Source: Pelomonas aquatica
GTDB taxonomy: Bacteria > Pseudomonadota > Gammaproteobacteria > Burkholderiales > Burkholderiaceae_C
Reading direction: 5' to 3'
NCBI RefSeq assembly: GCF_026712205.1
Contig: NZ_JAPPUW010000028.1
Coordinates: forward strand, 1-58,234
Length of the DNA: 58,234 nt
The notes under the pieces are model-generated. The model did no database searches and had not been told where the DNA came from. It saw only the letters and a program-made list of their open reading frames with translations. Shown here in pieces: positions 53,694 to 58,234 of the stretch. The first letter of the stretch is position 1. Each line of letters starts with the position of its first letter. The position numbers were made by a program, and so were the translations under genes.

Positions 53694-56246
53694 TCAGCCG
53701 AGCGCCTGCGCGATCAGCGCGGCCTGCTCGCGGCGGTGCAAGGCCAGCGACGAGCAGGCGCCGGCGGCCGTCACCGCGCGGGCGACCGGCTGCCAGACGA
53801 TGCCGGCCGGCGCCAGCCCGGCCAGCTCATCGCGCAGGAAATGCCAGGCGCCCTGGTTCAGCGTTTCCTCCTGGGCCCAGATCAGCGTGTCCAGCTTGCG
53901 ATAGGGCGCCAGCGCCCGGGCCAGCTCCGCGCCCGGGAAGGGGTAGAGCTGCTCCAGCCGCAGCAGGGCCACGTCGCGCCGCGCGCCGCGTGCGCGGGCC
54001 AGTTCGTGGTGCAGCTTGCCGCTGCACAGCACGAGGCGGCGCGCGTCCTGCGGCGCGGCGAGCGCGTCGTCCAGCACCGGATGGAAGCCACCGGTCAGCA
54101 GTGCATCCGGCGGCGAATGCGAGGCGGGATCCTGGTAGAGGGCCGACTTGGGCGTCAACGCGATCAGCGGCTTTCTCTCGGCGTCCAGGGCCTGGCGGCG
54201 CAGCAGATGAAACCACTGCGCCGCCGTGCTAGGGCAGGCGACGCGCAGATTGCCGGCGCCGCAGAGCTGCAGGAAGCGGCTCAGATAGGCGTTCGAGTGT
54301 TCGGGCCCGACACCCTCGTAGCCGTGCGGCAGCAGCAGGGCGAGGGCGCTTGGCTGGCCCCACTTGTCCTCGCCGGAAGCGATGTACTGGTCGAGGAAGA
54401 CCTGGGCGCCGTTGACGAAATCGCCGTACTGCGCCTCCCAGATCGTCAGGTCCGCGAGGCGCTGCACGCTGTGGCCGTATTCGAAGCCGAGCACGCCTTC
54501 TTCGGACAGCGGCGAGTTGACGACCTCGAAGGGCGCGACCGCGCCGAGCTGCTGCAGCGGCAGGAATTCGTCCGGGCCGGTGAGCGCCTGGTTGTGCCAG
54601 ACCGCGTGCCGGTGCAGGAAGGTGCCGCGGGCAACGTCCATGCCGGAGATGCGCACGCCCACGCCGGCCTCCAGCAGCGACGCATAGGCCATGTTCTCGG
54701 CGAAGCACCAATCCGCGCGCGCCGCCCCGTCGCCGGCGGCGATGCGCTGCCAATGCGAAGCCAGCTCCGCCAGCTTGGGATGCGGGCGGAAGCCCCGCGG
54801 CAGGCGCGTCATCGCGGTGATCCAGCCGCGCAGCCGCGCCTGCGTCGGCAGTGACTGCGGCAGGGCGCCGGCATGGGGCGTGCGAGCTGTGGTCTCGACG
54901 CCCGGGTCGGCGATCGAGAAGGCCCGCTCGGCCGTGGCCCGCTGGCGCTCGATGTGCGCGGCGATCTGCTGTGGGCCGCAATGGCCGGCGGCAACCAGGC
55001 GCGCGGCCACGACGTCGACGACCGAGGCCTGGCGGGCGGCCATCGCATACAGGCGCGGGCTGGTCAGCGACGGTTCGTCATGCTCCGAGTGGCCGAGGCG
55101 GCGGTAGCCGACCAGGTCGATGACGATGTCGGCGGTGAAGCGGCTGCGGTAGGCCATGGCCAGCTCGGCCGCGTGCGCCAGCTGCTCGGGCGTGTCGGCG
55201 TTCACGCGCAGCACGGGGGCGTCGATGCAGCGGGCGATGTCCGTGCAATAGCGGCCGGCGGCCGCGTCCATCGGGTTGGGCGTCGTGAACCCGAGCTGGT
55301 TGTTGATGACGACATGCACGCATCCGCCCACCGCATAGCCCTGGCGCTGCGACAGCATCAGCGCCTCCATGACGACGCCCTGGCCGGCAAACGCGGCGTC
55401 GCCATGCAGCAGCAGCGCCGCGGCGCGGCCCCGCACACGGGCGGCATAGGTCATGCCGAGCACGACGGGGCAGACGCTCTGCAGGTGCGAGGGGTTGGGC
55501 GCCAGCGTCAGCGTCAGCGGGCCGTGCGCGGTCGCGAAGCTGCGCCGTGCGCCGAGGTGGTAGACCAGGTCGCGATGGCGCTCGGGCCGGGGCGGCTCCG
55601 GGTCGAAATGGTCCAGCACGCTGGCGGCGGGCATGCCGAGCAGATTGACCAGCAGATTGACGCGGCCGCGGTGCGGCATGCCCATGAAGAGCTCGGTCAC
55701 GCCGCGCAGCGCGGCCTGCTCGACGAGGGCGTCCAGCAGCGGCAGCAGGGCCTCGCAGCCCTCCAGCGAGAAGCGTTTCGCGCCCGGGTGGCGGCGTGCG
55801 ACGTGGCGCTCCCAGGCCTGGGCCTGGATCAGCCGGTCCAGCAGGGCGCTGCTGCATTCGGTGGGCGGCAGCGCCTCGATGCCGGCGTGCAGCCAGGCCC
55901 GGCGCGTGGGATCGCGCAGCGCGCTCGTGTCCAGCGCCAGCGTACCGCAGTAGATGCGCTTGAGCTGCCGGTCCAGGCCGGCCACGTCGCGGGCGCCCAG
56001 CATGGTCGGGGCGTCCGCGCCGAGGGCATCGCCGGTCGCGAGGCCGAACGCCGCGGGCGCCAGCAGCTCCTGGGCATCGGCCGAATCCGCCATGCCCAGG
56101 GGGTCGAGATCGGCGCAGCGGTAGCCCTCGGCCCGGTGCGCGTCCAGCCAGCGCTGGACGGCCGGATGCAGGCGGGTGGCTGGTGGACGGCCCTGCGCGG
56201 GCCCATGCGCAGACGGCCCCGTGGCCGGCTGGTTCGCCATGTTCAT
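53694..56246 (-). CDS. 2-oxoglutarate dehydrogenase E1-like protein (orphan)
   Basis: An 850-residue thiamin-diphosphate enzyme of the SucA/DHTKD1 family. Seen: MGMPHRGRVNLLVNLLGMPA, YHLG and NPSHLQSV (substrate-site region), HGDAAFAGQGVVMEAL, VVINNQLGFTTPNP, GHSEHDEPSLTSP, then the transketolase-like part VVNSPLSEEGVLGFEYGHS and LLLPHGYEGVGPEHSNAYL. SucA is about 930-950 residues and begins with an E2-binding segment (SYLxGxNAxYV type); this protein lacks it. No E2 or E3 gene is adjacent. It may be a 2-oxoacid decarboxylase or a 2-oxoadipate-type E1; I cannot decide which. Confidence 0.85.
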   Translation of the reverse strand: MNMANQPATGPSAHGPAQGRPPATRLHPAVQRWLDAHRAEGYRCADLDPLGMADSADAQELLAPAAFGLATGDALGADAPTMLGARDVAGLDRQLKRIYCGTLALDTSALRDPTRRAWLHAGIEALPPTECSSALLDRLIQAQAWERHVARRHPGAKRFSLEGCEALLPLLDALVEQAALRGVTELFMGMPHRGRVNLLVNLLGMPAASVLDHFDPEPPRPERHRDLVYHLGARRSFATAHGPLTLTLAPNPSHLQSVCPVVLGMTYAARVRGRAAALLLHGDAAFAGQGVVMEALMLSQRQGYAVGGCVHVVINNQLGFTTPNPMDAAAGRYCTDIARCIDAPVLRVNADTPEQLAHAAELAMAYRSRFTADIVIDLVGYRRLGHSEHDEPSLTSPRLYAMAARQASVVDVVAARLVAAGHCGPQQIAAHIERQRATAERAFSIADPGVETTARTPHAGALPQSLPTQARLRGWITAMTRLPRGFRPHPKLAELASHWQRIAAGDGAARADWCFAENMAYASLLEAGVGVRISGMDVARGTFLHRHAVWHNQALTGPDEFLPLQQLGAVAPFEVVNSPLSEEGVLGFEYGHSVQRLADLTIWEAQYGDFVNGAQVFLDQYIASGEDKWGQPSALALLLPHGYEGVGPEHSNAYLSRFLQLCGAGNLRVACPSTAAQWFHLLRRQALDAERKPLIALTPKSALYQDPASHSPPDALLTGGFHPVLDDALAAPQDARRLVLCSGKLHHELARARGARRDVALLRLEQLYPFPGAELARALAPYRKLDTLIWAQEETLNQGAWHFLRDELAGLAPAGIVWQPVARAVTAAGACSSLALHRREQAALIAQALG

Positions 56247-56385
56247 GATGGAAGACTCCCTGGTGATGCAAGCTGGGGCCGCGCCGTCGCCCCGGCGCCC
56301 ACGGTCGGGCGCCTTGACGGCAGGGCCTGGTCCGGGCCCGGATCTGTGTCCGATCGGCCTCGTGAAAGCGTTGGACCCGTGGGGG

Positions 56386-57927
56386 TCAGAGCACGAAGGC
56401 GCGCACCATGTCGTTGAGGCGGCTGGCCTGCAGTTGCAGTGCGCGCGCCGCGTCGGCGCTCTGCTCGACGAGGACAGCGTTGCGCTGCGTCGAATCGTCC
56501 ATCTGCGAGATCGCGACGTTGACCTGCTCGATGCCGGCGCTCTGCTCCTGGCTGGACGACGTGATCTCCGCGACGACGCTGCTGACGCGCGCGATGCTGG
56601 AGACCACCTGCCGCATCGTCGCGCCGGCCTGCTCCACCATCTTGCTGCCCACGTCGACCTGCTGCGCCGAGTCGTCGATCAGGGCCTTGATCTCCTTGGC
56701 GGACTGCGCGCTGCGCTGGGCCAGGTTGCGCACCTCGGCGGCGACGACGGCGAAGCCGCGCCCCTGCTCGCCGGCGCGTGCGGCCTCGACGGCCGCGTTC
56801 AGCGCCAGGATATTGGTCTGGAAGGCGATGCCGTCGATGACGCCGATGATCTCGACGATGCGCCTGGACGAGACGGAGATCGAGTTCATCGTGTGCACGA
56901 CCTGCCCGACGACCTCGCCGCCGGCCGCCGCGATGTCGGAGGCCGACGTCGCCGAGTGGTTGGCATGGCCGGCGTTGTCGCTGGCCAGCTTGACGGCCGA
57001 CGTCAGCTGCTCCATGGCCGCCGCGGTCTGTTCCAGCGCGCTGGCCTGCTGCTCGGTGCGGACCGCGAGGTCTTCGTTGCCGCGGGAGACGTTCTGGGCC
57101 GCGACGTGGATGTTGTCCGCGCCGCTGCGCACCTGGGTCACGATGCCGTGCAGGCTCTCGACCATGCGCTGCAGCGCGCCCATCAGCCGCCCGACCTCGT
57201 CGTGGCCGACATGCTCGACGCGGTAGGTGAGGTCGCCGGCCGCGACGGCCTCGGCCAGGTCGATGGCGCGGTGGATGGGGCGGGTCACGGAGCGCGTGAT
57301 CAGCAGCGCGGTGACGACGCCCAGCACGATGGCCAGCAGCGAGCCGCCGACCATCAGGCAGACGGCCTGCCGGGACCTGGCCTTGGCTTCGTTCACGTCG
57401 TCCAGCATGCCCTGGGCATGGTGGGCGACCATCTTGTCGAGCAGCGCGTAATACCTGGCCTGGGGCTCGGCCAGCTCGCCCTCGTACAGCGCAATCGCCT
57501 CGTCGCGCTTGCCGGCCGCGATCAGGTCGAGCACCCTGCGCACCTGGGCGCCGTAGGCCTTGCGGGCGGCCCCCTGCTCCTCGAAGATCTGCCGCGCGGC
57601 GGGGCTGTGCAGCGAGTCCTCGAGCTTCTTGAGGTTCTCGGTGTTGGCGGCGCGGATCGCCGCATAGTCGTCGGCGTATTTCTTCTGGCGCTGCGGGTCG
57701 GTGGCCAGCAGCATGCGGCCGAGCGTCAGTGCGCCCTGGTCGCCGACCTCCTTGATGCGGTTGCTCAGCGCGATCTGGGCGTAGTTGTCGTTGACCACCT
57801 CTTCCATCGTCGCGCCGATGCGGTCGAGCACCGCCACGCTGCCGAGCAGGCTGGCGCACAACAGCGCGATGACGACGGTGAACGCCAGCGCCAGCCGTGT
57901 GCCGATCTTCCAATCAGAAATACGCAT
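56386..57927 (-). CDS. methyl-accepting chemotaxis protein, four-helix-bundle sensor
   Basis: A 513-residue receptor starting [23 protein letters not shown]. It has a first membrane helix (about 10-32), a periplasmic four-helix-bundle sensor of the 4HB_MCP kind (about 35-190), a second helix (about 190-212), HAMP ([23 protein letters not shown]) and the signalling hairpin ([44 protein letters not shown] is the tip region, residues about 330-375). It ends in MVRAFVL without the xWxxF tail. Ligand unknown. The next 138 bp before the E1 gene hold no ORF. Confidence 0.93.
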   Translation of the reverse strand: MRISDWKIGTRLALAFTVVIALLCASLLGSVAVLDRIGATMEEVVNDNYAQIALSNRIKEVGDQGALTLGRMLLATDPQRQKKYADDYAAIRAANTENLKKLEDSLHSPAARQIFEEQGAARKAYGAQVRRVLDLIAAGKRDEAIALYEGELAEPQARYYALLDKMVAHHAQGMLDDVNEAKARSRQAVCLMVGGSLLAIVLGVVTALLITRSVTRPIHRAIDLAEAVAAGDLTYRVEHVGHDEVGRLMGALQRMVESLHGIVTQVRSGADNIHVAAQNVSRGNEDLAVRTEQQASALEQTAAAMEQLTSAVKLASDNAGHANHSATSASDIAAAGGEVVGQVVHTMNSISVSSRRIVEIIGVIDGIAFQTNILALNAAVEAARAGEQGRGFAVVAAEVRNLAQRSAQSAKEIKALIDDSAQQVDVGSKMVEQAGATMRQVVSSIARVSSVVAEITSSSQEQSAGIEQVNVAISQMDDSTQRNAVLVEQSADAARALQLQASRLNDMVRAFVL

Positions 57928-58119
57928 GCAACACTCCCTTGAAGCGGATCAATCGCCAGGCCGTTGTCTCTCGGTCTTGTTGCTGCGCCCGGTTCCCTGG
58001 TTATGTTAGTGGGTGGCGTGTGCGCTGTTATGGCGGTTATGAGAAATTCGAGGCCTGCTTCACGAGTTGTGCATGACACCTGGAAGAGTTGCCAGGTCGC
58101 CCGGGCGCTCCGGCAGAAT

Positions 58120-58234
58120 CGAGTAGGGTGAGGGGTCGCCCCCTCAGCCCTCTCACACCACCGGACGTGCGGGTCCGCATCCGGCGGTTCAAGTAAAACG
58201 CTGGAGTTGCTGGTGGGTATCCACCAGCGAGACC
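58120..58234 (-). mobile_element. 3' end of a group II intron (domains V-VI), truncated by window edge
   Basis: Read on the minus strand, 58190 to 58158 gives a domain V hairpin: GAACCGCCGGATGCGG pairs with CCGCACGTCCGGTGG, keeping the GATGCGG...CCGCACGT core of the catalytic triad region. A second stem follows (TGAGGGG / CCCCTCA, about 58126-58146, domain VI) and then CCTACTCGAT, a usual group II intron 3' end. The intron body and its reverse transcriptase would lie to the right, beyond the window. The stretch 57928-58119 holds no gene that I can recognise. Confidence 0.75.

Overview
The window looks like chromosome of a high-GC betaproteobacterium of the order Burkholderiales, probably of the Rubrivivax/Roseateles/Leptothrix type. 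The reasons are the very GC-rich coding sequence, the dapA-bamC-metallohydrolase order, the rpmB-rpmG pair, the ftsK-lolA-rarA run and a DUF3717 domain, a family I associate with Burkholderiales. This assignment rests on gene content and memory of families, not on a database search. Most of the window is ordinary, densely packed core genome in which neighbouring genes overlap by ATGA, TTGA, CTGA or TAGTG junctions.

Layout. 1-1.1 kb: an unrecognised protein and a small Ala-rich lipoprotein. 1.2-7.4 kb (minus): amidohydrolase, MFS transporter, a 41-residue membrane peptide, a methyltransferase, dapA, bamC and an MBL-fold hydrolase. 7.5-13 kb (plus): parE, an acetyltransferase, a lytic transglycosylase and parC, overlapping or 1 nt apart. 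13.1-16.5 kb: a BamE-like lipoprotein and pyrD (minus), then aroG and rpiA (plus). 16.6-24.8 kb (minus): a secreted M4 metallopeptidase, a chemoreceptor with a CheR/CheB-type tail, mnmC, an MBL/beta-CASP RNA-processing protein and rhlE. 25.1-29.5 kb (plus): ettA, a Spy/CpxP-like protein and an OmpR-type two-component system. 29.5-36.2 kb: MATE pump, a DUF3717-DUF1289 fusion, trpS, purN, a DUF1345 membrane protein, an RsmB-type methyltransferase and a fatty acid desaturase.

36.25-38.20 kb is the one clearly foreign segment. It is about 1.95 kb, bounded by 21-bp terminal inverted repeats (20 of 21 matching) and a 6-bp direct duplication GCCGCA. It contains no recognisable transposase, only small unknown ORFs, one of them cysteine-rich. 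It sits between the desaturase stop codon and what looks like that gene's own terminator.

38.2-46.5 kb: DUF3016 protein, rpmG, rpmB, trxB, a Crp/Fnr regulator, ftsK, lolA, rarA and an amino-acid-type binding protein. 46.6-53.7 kb: a DctB/DctD-like sensor kinase and sigma-54 activator, divergent from livHMGF. A near-consensus sigma-54 promoter and an upstream dyad lie in the shared intergenic region, so the regulator pair probably controls the transporter. The activator carries GSFTSA where GAFTGA is expected. 53.7-57.9 kb (minus): an orphan 2-oxoglutarate-dehydrogenase-type E1 lacking the usual E2-binding N-terminus, and a second chemoreceptor. The right edge (about 58.12-58.23 kb) holds domains V and VI and the 3' end of a group II intron on the minus strand, with the rest of the intron beyond the window.
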